From Anaerolineae bacterium (GTDB taxonomy: Bacteria > Chloroflexota > Anaerolineae > Aggregatilineales > Aggregatilineaceae): DNA of 64,000 nucleotides. This document shows, in pieces, positions 51,237 to 59,163 of this stretch. The stretch covers positions 1 through 64,000 of the forward strand of contig JAFGNU010000035.1 in NCBI GenBank assembly GCA_016926875.1, in the 5' to 3' direction. The position numbers and the translations under genes were made by a program. The notes under the pieces are model-generated. The model did no database searches and had not been told where the DNA came from. It worked only from the letters and a program-made list of their open reading frames with translations. Positions within the stretch are counted from its first letter, which is position 1; each line of letters opens with the position of its first letter.

Positions 51237-52016
51237 TCACACCGCCAGCTTCGCCCGCACACCGGCCAGGCGGGGATCATCCCCGATCAGGCGCAGGAAA
51301 TTGGCACGCACCATCCCGGCGATGTCCTCCGCCAACGTGCCGCGCACCGCTGCCAGCCTGTCCACCACGTCGAACAGCAAGCCCGGCTGGCCGATCTCGC
51401 CTGTGAACCCCCGCCAGCCGCCGGGGTTGTCGGTTTCGGTAAGTAGTTGATCATCAGGGATGCGGCGGGCGATCTCACGGATGTGATCAGAGCGGGTGAT
51501 CTCCACGCCTACCGTGAACATCGCGCCAAACGCGATCATCTCGTCCAGCACGTCCAACGGCCCCGAATACCAGTGAATGATCGCGCGGCGCAGGTCGTAG
51601 CGGCGCAGCAGGGCCAGCACGTCGGCTTCCGCGCCGCAGGTATGCAGGTTGACGATCTTGTTCTGCGCCTGGGCCGCCTTCAAGAAATGCTCAAGCACGA
51701 CGCGCTGAGCAGGATACTGTTCTTTTTCCTTGATGAAGCGGTAATCCAGCCCCAGCTCGCCCAACAGGGGGCTTTCGGTGATCAGGTCGTCCAGCTCATC
51801 CAATCGATCCGCGTAGTTCGGCGCTTCCCAGGGATGCACGCCAAAGACCGGCAGCAGCCACTCACTGCGCAGGGCGATCTCTTGTGTGCGCCGGTACGAG
51901 GGAATATCCATCGCCACGCTGACCGAAAAAATTCTGTGCCGGTCCAGATCATTCAGCACGGAGTCCAAAACCGGATCGTCGTACAGGTTCATGTGCACAT
52001 GTGCATCAATCAACAT
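51237..52016 (-). CDS. TatD-family metal-dependent hydrolase
   Basis: ATG at 52016 after AAGGAAAG gives the typical start MLIDAHVHM and 259 residues; an ATG at 52037 that overlaps the upstream stop (ATGA) is an alternative. Metal ligands are H6 and H8, Glu in LGELGLDYR, His in NLHTCGAE and IIHWYSG, and Asp in TETDNPGG. TatD proteins are 3'-5' DNA exonucleases, but related amidohydrolases act on small molecules. The cluster context suggests this may be one of those. Confidence 0.87.
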   Translation of the reverse strand: MLIDAHVHMNLYDDPVLDSVLNDLDRHRIFSVSVAMDIPSYRRTQEIALRSEWLLPVFGVHPWEAPNYADRLDELDDLITESPLLGELGLDYRFIKEKEQYPAQRVVLEHFLKAAQAQNKIVNLHTCGAEADVLALLRRYDLRRAIIHWYSGPLDVLDEMIAFGAMFTVGVEITRSDHIREIARRIPDDQLLTETDNPGGWRGFTGEIGQPGLLFDVVDRLAAVRGTLAEDIAGMVRANFLRLIGDDPRLAGVRAKLAV

Positions 52017-52033
52017 GGGTCTTTCCTTTTCGC

Positions 52034-52846
52034 TCATACGCTGTGCGCCATATCCACCAGGCGCGGCACCTGCTCCGCGATGACGCCGGATTCGCTGCGC
52101 CATTCAAACTTGGGACCAATACCGCCGTACTCAAACGCCAGCGCCCAGGGGCGCGCCCACTCGCCGGACCGGATGCGATCCAGCACCCACGCCAGAAACG
52201 GCCAATCGGCCTCGGTCATCCCCTGGTGATCGCGCCACCTGCCCGCCTCGTCGTGCCATATGCCGGTTATGTGCAGTTCGCGCAGGCGCTCACACGGCAG
52301 CCGCGCCAGGTACTCGTATGGGTCCACGCCGGTGTAGTGGGCCGAAATGCGCGCGTGTGAAATATCGAGCAGGAAGCCGCAGCCGGTTTCGTCCACCACG
52401 CGCCGGATCACGTCCGGTTCAATCGCGGGGCGCAGCGTTGGACCGTGCCCGGCCCAGTAGGGCACATTTTCAACGATCACCCGCTCTGCGCCAACCTGCT
52501 CAACAGCAGCCGCCACATCCGCGATCATGCGTTCGGTCAGAAATGTCACATGCTGCAGATCGGTGCTGTCCAGCGGGATGTCCGGGAAATGCTCGCTCTG
52601 CGGCGAAAGGTGCAGGTTGACATACGGCGTGTTGGTCTGGGCGCGCACTGCGGTGACATTCGTCCAGTCAGCCGCAGCCATTTCGCCCGGCCCGGCCCTG
52701 AAGTTAAAATGGACATAGACTGGCAGGTATTCGCGCGCTTCCGCGAGCAAGTCCGGCCAGTTGGGGCACTTGAAGCGATCCAGCGTGATCGCGCCGCGCC
52801 GCAGCAGATCGGCGGCCTGGGGTGAGTAGTTGATTGCAAATTCCAT
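52034..52846 (-). CDS. DUF692/MNIO-like TIM-barrel protein
   Basis: The 270-residue protein follows AAAGGAC. It has metal-ligand-like motifs of the DUF692 multinuclear iron family: LPVYVHFNFRAG, VIVENVPYW, LLDISHARISAH, LRELHITGIWHDEAG, WRDHQGMTEADW and LAFEYGG. MNIO enzymes modify Cys or other residues in ribosomal peptides with iron and O2. No precursor peptide was seen next to it, so it might act on another substrate; a sugar-isomerase-like role is an alternative. Confidence 0.78.
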   Translation of the reverse strand: MEFAINYSPQAADLLRRGAITLDRFKCPNWPDLLAEAREYLPVYVHFNFRAGPGEMAAADWTNVTAVRAQTNTPYVNLHLSPQSEHFPDIPLDSTDLQHVTFLTERMIADVAAAVEQVGAERVIVENVPYWAGHGPTLRPAIEPDVIRRVVDETGCGFLLDISHARISAHYTGVDPYEYLARLPCERLRELHITGIWHDEAGRWRDHQGMTEADWPFLAWVLDRIRSGEWARPWALAFEYGGIGPKFEWRSESGVIAEQVPRLVDMAHSV

Positions 52847-52900
52847 GCAAGCTGTCCTTTGGCAGGTAGTGATTGGCGGCTGCTAAAAACCGGTGGCCGC

Positions 52901-53659
52901 CTACGACGCGTCGTACTGGTAAAACCCCCGACCGGACTTGCGCCCCAGGTGCCCGGCCAGCACCTTTTGACGCAGCAGCGGCGCGGGGCGATAGCGATCC
53001 TCGCCCCAATAGCGGTGCATCCCTTCCAGCACGCCGACGACCACGTCCAGTCCGATCTCGTCCGCCCAGGAGAGCGGGCCGCGCGGGTAGTTCATGCCCA
53101 GTTCCATCGCCGCGTCCAGGTCTTCGACGCTGACGCCGCTCGCGGCCAGCGTGCGCACCGCCTCGTTGATGATCCCGCACACCACGCGCGGACGGACCAG
53201 CCCTGCCGAGTCCGGCACGCGCACCACGTCAAAGCCCAGTTCTTCCCAAAAACGCCGGGCGCGCGTTGCGATCTCAAAGCCGGTTTGCAGCGCGGGCGCC
53301 AATTCCACCAGCCCGGACACCGAGATCGGCGGCAGCAGCCCGTAGCCCACCACGCGCGCCGGGCGCTCGGTCCAGCTTGCGATCTCGGTGGCGCTGGTCG
53401 CCAGCGCGCTGACCAGCAGGGGCGCGTCGTCGGACAGGTTGCCCTCGATGCCCTCAACCAGCCACATTTTCGCCGTTTGGGATTCGTTCAGGCTTTCGAT
53501 GGCGATCTGGCAGCGCGTCGCAGCGCGGACCATGTCATCGAGCGCTGCCTGGTCTTCCAGGGTATCGGCCAGGAACAAGTCTACCTTGTGCTCCTTGGCC
53601 CGGCACAACCCGGCCAGCGTATCCACAAACGGCACTTCGCCCACGATCAACACGCGCAT
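52901..53659 (-). CDS. 3-hydroxyacyl-CoA dehydrogenase-like protein lacking cofactor and catalytic residues
   Basis: The 252-residue protein has a clear 3HCDH C-terminal domain (about 125-250: [41 protein letters not shown]). The N-terminal Rossmann-like part lacks the GxGxxG loop (GEVPFVDT instead). Where active enzymes have LHFCNP, it has YGLLPP, so the catalytic His is lost. It lies 3 bp after the full-length homologue, so it may be a partner subunit. Confidence 0.82.
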   Translation of the reverse strand: MRVLIVGEVPFVDTLAGLCRAKEHKVDLFLADTLEDQAALDDMVRAATRCQIAIESLNESQTAKMWLVEGIEGNLSDDAPLLVSALATSATEIASWTERPARVVGYGLLPPISVSGLVELAPALQTGFEIATRARRFWEELGFDVVRVPDSAGLVRPRVVCGIINEAVRTLAASGVSVEDLDAAMELGMNYPRGPLSWADEIGLDVVVGVLEGMHRYWGEDRYRPAPLLRQKVLAGHLGRKSGRGFYQYDAS

Positions 53660-53662
53660 AGG

Positions 53663-54508
53663 TTACGATGACTCCGGGTAAAAGCCGCCGCCGCGCTTGT
53701 ATCCCAGCCGTCCGGCCTCGATCAAACGCTGCTGGCGCGGGTGTGGGCGGTAGGGGGCGGCAAAAAACGTCGCGTCAAACAGCGCCTGCGTCACGTCAAA
53801 TACTGTATCAATGCCCAAAAAGTCCATCAGGCGGAACGGTCCCATTGGGAAACCCGCCGCTTCCATCAACCGGTCGATGGTATCGATGGTCAGGCCGCCG
53901 TCATCCAGCAGGCTCAGCGCTTCGCCAAAATACGCCTGCGCAACCCGGTTGACGACCAGGCCGGGCCTGTCGTCCAGCAGCACCGGCGTTTTATCCATCC
54001 CGCGCACCAGATCAAGCGCCCGGTCGATCACGTCCTGGCGTGTCTGCTCGCCGCGCACCACTTCAACCAGCCGCATAATATGCGCCGGGTTGCAAAAATG
54101 CAGCCCGATCACCCGCCCCGGCAGGCGTGTCACCGCTGCCTGCGCCGTTACCGGCAGGGTATTGGTGCTGGTTGCCAGGATCGTTTTGTCGTCCACAATG
54201 CCGTCAAGCGCCTGGAACAAAGACTGCTTGAGTTCCAGGTCTTCGTGAATCGCCTCGATGACCACCCCGGCAGGCGCACAGTCTGCCAACTCGGTAGTTA
54301 ATCGGAAGGCGCGCCTGGCGCGGCGGGCGATCAGCGGATCGTTTTTGCCCAGCCGGACGCCTTGATCGATCCCCCGGCTGATCCGTGACAGGGCCAGCCG
54401 CAGAATCCGGTCTTCGGTGTCATGCAGAATAACCTGGTGTCCCCCCAGCGCGACGACCTGGGCAATGTTTGCGCCCATCAAGCCCGCGCCTACAACTGCG
54501 ATATGCAT
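53663..54508 (-). CDS. 3-hydroxyacyl-CoA (3-hydroxybutyryl-CoA) dehydrogenase
   Basis: The 281-residue protein has the NAD loop GAGLMGANIAQ (7-17), the catalytic His in GLHFCNPAHIMRLVEV with its partner Glu, and the C-terminal 3HCDH domain ending with RLGYKRGGGFYPES. It oxidises 3-hydroxyacyl-CoA to 3-ketoacyl-CoA in fatty-acid, butanoate or phenylacetate breakdown. No hydratase or thiolase lies nearby; the neighbour is a degenerate copy of the same family. Confidence 0.92.
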   Translation of the reverse strand: MHIAVVGAGLMGANIAQVVALGGHQVILHDTEDRILRLALSRISRGIDQGVRLGKNDPLIARRARRAFRLTTELADCAPAGVVIEAIHEDLELKQSLFQALDGIVDDKTILATSTNTLPVTAQAAVTRLPGRVIGLHFCNPAHIMRLVEVVRGEQTRQDVIDRALDLVRGMDKTPVLLDDRPGLVVNRVAQAYFGEALSLLDDGGLTIDTIDRLMEAAGFPMGPFRLMDFLGIDTVFDVTQALFDATFFAAPYRPHPRQQRLIEAGRLGYKRGGGFYPESS

Positions 54509-54667
54509 GGCGGCTCCCGTTTACCTTAGCACACATGCTCTACCATACATAAATCTAGTGAAAAGCTTCACTCCTGGCAAGAGGAAATTCGTAAGCTATT
54601 ATCCGATGGAATCAAAAAACGGGCTGCGTCACTTGCTGCCCGCCTTGCCAGACCGGATAAACAGGCG

Positions 54668-55801
54668 TCAAATCGACGGATCACGCCCGCTGATCAGGTC
54701 GTCATAACACGTGACCAGTTCATCCATCATAACGGGCCAGGACTGCGTTTCGGCGAACATGCGCGCGTTGCGGCCCATGATCTTACGCTTGCTCGGCATC
54801 GACATCACCGCGCGAATGCCGTCGATCATGCCGCGTACATCGCCCACATGGAAGCTGTACCCGTTCACGCCGGGCGTGACCATGTCTTCTACGCCGCCCA
54901 CCCGCGATGTAACCACCGGCAGCCCGGATGCCATCGCCTCGATCAATACCAGCCCAAACGTTTCCATCGCAGATGGGAATACAAATACGTCCGCGCTGGC
55001 GAACGCTGACGACAGTTCCTCACCGCGCAGGTAGCCCATAAACTTTGTCGGCGTCCCGGCGAAATGCTCGTTCAAGTCCTGGCGCGCGGGACCGTCGCCC
55101 ACAACCGCCAGCCGCGTACCGGGTGCGCGTTCCAGGGCGGTGCGAATGGTATGAATCTGCTTCTCGTTGGAAAGCCGCCCCACGTATAGCATGATCGTGT
55201 CGTCCGGGTGACCATCGCTCAGGCGGCAGCGCATCGCGTGGCTGGCAAAGCGGGGATGGAACAGGTCGGCATCCACACCACGCCGCCACAGCCCGACTTC
55301 TTTGACGCCGTGTTCGATCATCTCGCGCTGCATCAGCCGGGACGGGGCCAGCGCGTAATCCGCCGCGTTGAAGTTGGTTTTGGTATACCACCACACCACC
55401 GGCTCTAAAAAGCCCACGCCGTAATAGCGGGTCATGTTCGCCAGGTCGAGGTGGAAGGATGCCAGCGTGGGCACCTTCAGGCGCTTGGCCATCATCAAGC
55501 CGCCCGTGCCAACCAGTGCCGGGTGGATGAAGTGGGCGATATCCGGCTGAAAATTCTTGACTTCGCGGTACGTGCTCAGCGTCGGCGGGCCAATCGTCAG
55601 TTCGGGATACAACGGCAGGCGAACGCCCGGTACGCGGATCACCTTCTGGCCGCGATAGCGGTCCATGTCGCTGTGCAGCTTGGGTGCCACGACCACAAAC
55701 TCAACGCCCCGCTTGATCAGGTGATCCATCAGCAGGACCAGCACCGTGACGATCCCGTCTACCTTTGGCAGAAATGTCTCGGTAAAAAGCGCCACACGCA
55801 T
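54668..55801 (-). CDS. Glycosyltransferase family 4 (mannosyltransferase-like)
   Basis: The 377-residue protein starts with MRVALFTETFLPKVDGIV, typical of GT4 enzymes of the MgtA/PimC type. The C-terminal Rossmann half carries YVGRLSNEKQI and EAMASGLPVVTSRVGGVEDMV, which hold the nucleotide-sugar-binding Glu pair. It should move a sugar, probably mannose or glucose, from a nucleotide sugar to a glycolipid or diacylglycerol. It is a monocistronic-looking gene. Confidence 0.9.
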   Translation of the reverse strand: MRVALFTETFLPKVDGIVTVLVLLMDHLIKRGVEFVVVAPKLHSDMDRYRGQKVIRVPGVRLPLYPELTIGPPTLSTYREVKNFQPDIAHFIHPALVGTGGLMMAKRLKVPTLASFHLDLANMTRYYGVGFLEPVVWWYTKTNFNAADYALAPSRLMQREMIEHGVKEVGLWRRGVDADLFHPRFASHAMRCRLSDGHPDDTIMLYVGRLSNEKQIHTIRTALERAPGTRLAVVGDGPARQDLNEHFAGTPTKFMGYLRGEELSSAFASADVFVFPSAMETFGLVLIEAMASGLPVVTSRVGGVEDMVTPGVNGYSFHVGDVRGMIDGIRAVMSMPSKRKIMGRNARMFAETQSWPVMMDELVTCYDDLISGRDPSI

Positions 55802-55984
55802 AGCGTTTTTTCCTCGATATGCTAATAACCGTCACAATCCCGTTAAACAACATAACCCATGATAGGGCATATCGTTACGTTCCCGGTCATCGGTCCCACC
55901 CCGGCGACCGGCACACAGCACCCCCACTATACACGCGGCGGTTAAAAAGCAATTTAGCACGGGTTTAAAGGGCCTTAACACAAT

Positions 55985-56021
55985 CAAAAAGGAGCCAGGT
56001 TCAACAAGCAGCCCGACTCCT
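55985..56021 (-). terminator. Intrinsic terminator of the 60-residue gene
   Basis: A 10-bp stem with two G-T pairs (AGGAGTCGGG with CCTGGCTCCT, positions 56021-56012 and 55999-55990) is followed by TTTTTGATTG on the minus strand. Confidence 0.8.
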
Positions 56022-56066
56022 GTGATCGGTGTCTCCCGTCCCGGTTATTCGGATCGATCACGCCTG

Positions 56067-56249
56067 CTAGCTGACACGCCGCCGGAACCAGATCACAACC
56101 AGATTGCCGCTGTCCGCGCCAAACGGCTCCCACCCGGCCTTAAGCAGCGCCACAACGGCAGCATCAAAGCCGTCAAACTGTTTACGCTGCGAGCCGCCCT
56201 CAGCAAAAATGGTGACGCTCGGCCCCTGGACCAACGCTAACTGCCACAT
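56067..56249 (-). CDS. Small DUF4177-like protein
   Basis: The 60-residue protein has an AAGGAG site 9 nt before the ATG, a strong terminator after it and a compact fold pattern: strand WQLALVQG, helix GFDAAVVALLKAGWEPFGA, strand NLVVIWFRRRV. This alternation is like the DUF4177 group of small proteins that follow a strand-helix-strand plan. The function is not known. Confidence 0.7.
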   Translation of the reverse strand: MWQLALVQGPSVTIFAEGGSQRKQFDGFDAAVVALLKAGWEPFGADSGNLVVIWFRRRVS

Positions 56250-56320
56250 ACATGCTTTCTCCTTGATGCTGTACCAGCACGATAACGCCTGATGACACCT
56301 GCATTATAGCATCAAGCCGC

Positions 56321-56953
56321 TTACAGCGCGTCTGGCCCGCCGCTGCCACGCTGTTTTTCCATGAAGTGCCAGTCACGGATGCCAAACGCCAGCCGGGTCA
56401 TAAAACTGGACCGCGTCCGCACGGCGGCAAACCCGGCTTTTTGGTACACATGGATCGCGCGGTTGTTGGTCCCGGCCACCCACAACGTTATCCGGCGGCG
56501 CCCATGTTGCCAGGCCCATGCTTCGGCGTATTCCATCAACATCTGGCCGACGCCCTGGCCCTGGTAATCGCCCGCCACGCCCACGTCGCTGATGTACGCC
56601 TCGCCCGGTTCGGGATGGTGGCCCAGCAGCCACAGCAAAAACGACGCCCACATCATGCGCGGCAGGCCCAGCTCGCGCACGGCGAAATGCTCAAACGCGC
56701 GGTTTTCTTCGGGCGTGTGGTCCATCGGCTCGATCAACAGCGTGCCGATGATACGCCCGCCCCGCTCGGCAACCAGCACGCCATCATAGCCGCGCTCGAC
56801 CGGGCCGGTGTAAATCGCTTCCAGCAGGGCGCGAATCTTTCCCGGCTGGCGGCCAAAGATCACACGCATTTTGTCATCGAACGAATCTTGCAGGACCGCT
56901 GCCACCCCCGGCAGATCGGCCAACCGCGCGCAGCGCACCCGTGTGCTTAGCAT
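56321..56953 (-). CDS. GNAT-family N-acetyltransferase
   Basis: ATG at 56953 overlaps the NUDIX stop (ATGCTAA), giving 210 residues; the longer open frame to 57370 lies inside the NUDIX gene. The acetyl-CoA loop is present as GDYQGQGVGQMLM, followed by RRRITLWVAGTNNRAIHVYQKAGF, both typical of GNAT enzymes. The substrate is not known. Coupling to the NUDIX gene is clear. Confidence 0.9.
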   Translation of the reverse strand: MLSTRVRCARLADLPGVAAVLQDSFDDKMRVIFGRQPGKIRALLEAIYTGPVERGYDGVLVAERGGRIIGTLLIEPMDHTPEENRAFEHFAVRELGLPRMMWASFLLWLLGHHPEPGEAYISDVGVAGDYQGQGVGQMLMEYAEAWAWQHGRRRITLWVAGTNNRAIHVYQKAGFAAVRTRSSFMTRLAFGIRDWHFMEKQRGSGGPDAL

Positions 56954-57504
56954 GGTCCGTCTTCCTCCAATAGTGCCAGCGCCAACCCGACCGCGGCCAT
57001 GGCGCTCATGTTGTGAATACGCCCGCCCAACCACGCCGCCCGCACTTCGTCCAACGTCAGCCGGTGTTGTTGGATGATCTCCAACTGCTCCAGGTTTGGC
57101 GGCGCAACCTGCCGGGCACCGCGCGCCAGGAACGTATGCGAAACGCCGCAGCCCCGGTTGCCGTCCAAAAAATAGCGTCCCAGGTAGCGCCAGTCGGACG
57201 CTTCCAGGCCGGTTTCTTCGAGCAGCTCGCGCCGCGCCGACAGCTCGATCTCCTCGCCGTCTTCGATGTACCCGGCGGGCAGTTCCAACGAAGCCATGCC
57301 CGCGCCGTGCTTGTAATGCTCGATCATCGCTACCCGCCCGTCCTCGGTCAGCGCGAAGACCTGCGCCCATTCCGGCATCTCGATCCGGTAGTAATCCGGC
57401 ATCTCGTAGCCGTTCGGCAGCCGGACGTGCTCGCAGATCACACGTAACCAGGGCTGGCGGTCCAGCAGGATCGTATGTGAAAGCGTTCGCCAGGGTTTTA
57501 GCAT
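56947..57504 (-). CDS. NUDIX hydrolase (ADP-ribose pyrophosphatase-like)
   Basis: The 185-residue protein has a complete Nudix box: GYIEDGEEIELSARRELLEE then TG, with the catalytic Glu pair, at about residues 77-99. ELPAGYIEDG and YFLDGNRGCG match NudF-like ADP-ribose or sugar-nucleotide pyrophosphatases. It should hydrolyse a nucleoside diphosphate linked to another group. It overlaps the next gene (GNAT). Confidence 0.93.
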   Translation of the reverse strand: MLKPWRTLSHTILLDRQPWLRVICEHVRLPNGYEMPDYYRIEMPEWAQVFALTEDGRVAMIEHYKHGAGMASLELPAGYIEDGEEIELSARRELLEETGLEASDWRYLGRYFLDGNRGCGVSHTFLARGARQVAPPNLEQLEIIQQHRLTLDEVRAAWLGGRIHNMSAMAAVGLALALLEEDGPC

Positions 57505-57527
57505 GTGCCCACCGTCTCCCTACCGCA

Positions 57528-58424
57528 TTATGCGCCCGGCTCGTTCAGGCCCAGCGTCAAAAAGTCCTCCGGATCAACCCATGTCCCACCGACCGCGATC
57601 TCCCAGTGGATGTGCGCGCCGGTCGAGCGGCCATTCATGCCGCTGAGTCCGATCACGTCACCCTGGCGCACCCATTGGCCAGGCACGACAAAGCGCTCGG
57701 ACAGGTGCGCGTAACCGCTGTAGATGCCCCAGCCGTGATCGATCAGGATATAGCCGCCGCGAATCGCCAGCGTTTCCGAGAGCATCACCCGCCCGCCTGC
57801 CGTTGCAATGATCGGTGTGCCAACCGGCATAGCGATGTCGATGCCGGTATGGCGGTACCAGTATGTTCCATTGTACAGGCGCGACGTGCCAAACCAGCCG
57901 ATCAGCGGATCCAGGCTGATCGGGATAAAGCCGCCGACCCAGTAGCGTTCGGGCGTGAAGCGTGTCGTAATATTGGCCAGCCGGTCTATCTCGTCCTGGT
58001 TGATTTCGGGTTCTAGCAGCGCAGACATTGAAGCGGGCAGCGTGACATTGGACTGTCCAAACTCGCCATAGGTGACGTCAACCGGCTGATCGAAGCGCTC
58101 CGCCGTGCCATCGGTGTACCTGACCCATACCTGCATGGTGTGCGTCCCCACATCGGATTCCATGTCCGCCGAAATCAGCCCGACATACGCCTGCGCTTCC
58201 GGGTAAAAGTTAAAGACGCGCTCCTGAAAGACAGCGGTCACCTCGCTGATGTCCTGCCCGTAAACGTGGACAAATCCCGCGCGCCCCTGCCGCAGCCATT
58301 GAAAATCCAGCGAAACGGTCGCCCGCGCCTGCTGCCCGTCTGGCCCGGCGAACGCCGCCCCCGGCATACACAGCACCGCCAGCGCCATGCACGTCACCAT
58401 ACACCCTACAACCCATCGCTTCAC
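57528..58424 (-). CDS. Secreted M23-family metallopeptidase (LytM-like)
   Basis: The start is GTG at 58424 after AGGAG; the product has 298 residues and a signal peptide (1-26, GAAFAG). The N-terminal half holds beta-sandwich segments. The C-terminal peptidase domain has zinc ligands HTGIDIA (HxxxD) and HIHWE (HxH), with YAHLSERF between. M23 enzymes cut peptidoglycan cross-links, or act as LytM-like regulators of amidases. All ligands are present, so activity is likely. Confidence 0.93.
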   Translation of the reverse strand: MKRWVVGCMVTCMALAVLCMPGAAFAGPDGQQARATVSLDFQWLRQGRAGFVHVYGQDISEVTAVFQERVFNFYPEAQAYVGLISADMESDVGTHTMQVWVRYTDGTAERFDQPVDVTYGEFGQSNVTLPASMSALLEPEINQDEIDRLANITTRFTPERYWVGGFIPISLDPLIGWFGTSRLYNGTYWYRHTGIDIAMPVGTPIIATAGGRVMLSETLAIRGGYILIDHGWGIYSGYAHLSERFVVPGQWVRQGDVIGLSGMNGRSTGAHIHWEIAVGGTWVDPEDFLTLGLNEPGA

Positions 58425-58485
58425 GATTCACTCCTATATGCTGCGCGCCAACGGAGACAACAATCGGAATTCGTACAATGATCCC

Positions 58486-58530
58486 GTAGGGGCGTCGCTT
58501 GCTGCGCCCAGGGTAGAGTTCTGCTCCTAC
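58486..58530. repeat. Compound palindromic repeat copy 4 (degenerate)
   Basis: It has the same architecture as copy 3: GTAGGGGC at the left, then a hairpin with TT loop ending GCGCCC, AGGG, a second degraded hairpin, and CTCCTAC at the right. It lies in the gap between the exonuclease and M23 genes. Confidence 0.75.
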
Positions 58531-58567
58531 ACATGCTGCGGGCGCTGATCGCTAAACGGCTAACCGC

Positions 58568-59143
58568 TCAGTCAGCTTCAACTTTTAATGCGGCACGGCT
58601 GGCCAGCAGCAGCCGGGACAGCAGCAGACCGGTATTCCAGGCGTCGTCCACGCCGCGATGGTGCACCCCTTCGACCGGCAGACTCAACATATGCAGGGCG
58701 CGCACCATGCCCACCTCACGCGGCAGGCCAAACACCACGGCAAACAGGTTTTTGACGTTGATATGGCTGGGACCAAACGGGTACTCGATACCGCGCGCAT
58801 GACACTGCCGCTCAAACTGGCAGCGGTCGTAGTTGCCATAGCTGGCCCAAACGCAGTGCCGGGCACGGTATTTCCGCTTCAGGATGCCGCAGGCCCGCTC
58901 AAATGATACGCCCTGCGCCACCCTGTCCTGCGTCAGCGTGGTAAGCTGCGTACAAAATGGGCTGACCAGCGAGCGCTCCGGCTTGACCAGGATGCTGTCT
59001 TTCGCCAGCCGGTCGCCGGAAGCCACATCCAGCACGCAGATGCCGATCTCAATGATTTCACCTTCCTGGCCGTCTGGGGGATCGCCCTCCCAGCAGGTTG
59101 ACTCAACGTCGATTACCAGCACGCGTTCCAGCTTTTTCCCCAC
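58568..59143 (-). CDS. 3'-5' exonuclease (DnaQ/DEDDh family, KapD-like)
   Basis: The 191-residue protein has the first exonuclease motif VIDVESTCWEGDPP (Asp and Glu), a middle Asp motif in ASYGNYDRCQFERQ and the last HHRGVDDAWNTGLLL motif (DEDDh His and Asp). This is the KapD/ERI-1-like group of nucleases that trim RNA or DNA ends. It lies 20 bp before the downstream lipoprotein gene ends up-strand; co-transcription with it is possible. Confidence 0.9.
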   Translation of the reverse strand: MGKKLERVLVIDVESTCWEGDPPDGQEGEIIEIGICVLDVASGDRLAKDSILVKPERSLVSPFCTQLTTLTQDRVAQGVSFERACGILKRKYRARHCVWASYGNYDRCQFERQCHARGIEYPFGPSHINVKNLFAVVFGLPREVGMVRALHMLSLPVEGVHHRGVDDAWNTGLLLSRLLLASRAALKVEAD

Positions 59144-59163
59144 ATTCGCGCTCTTTTCTGCCC

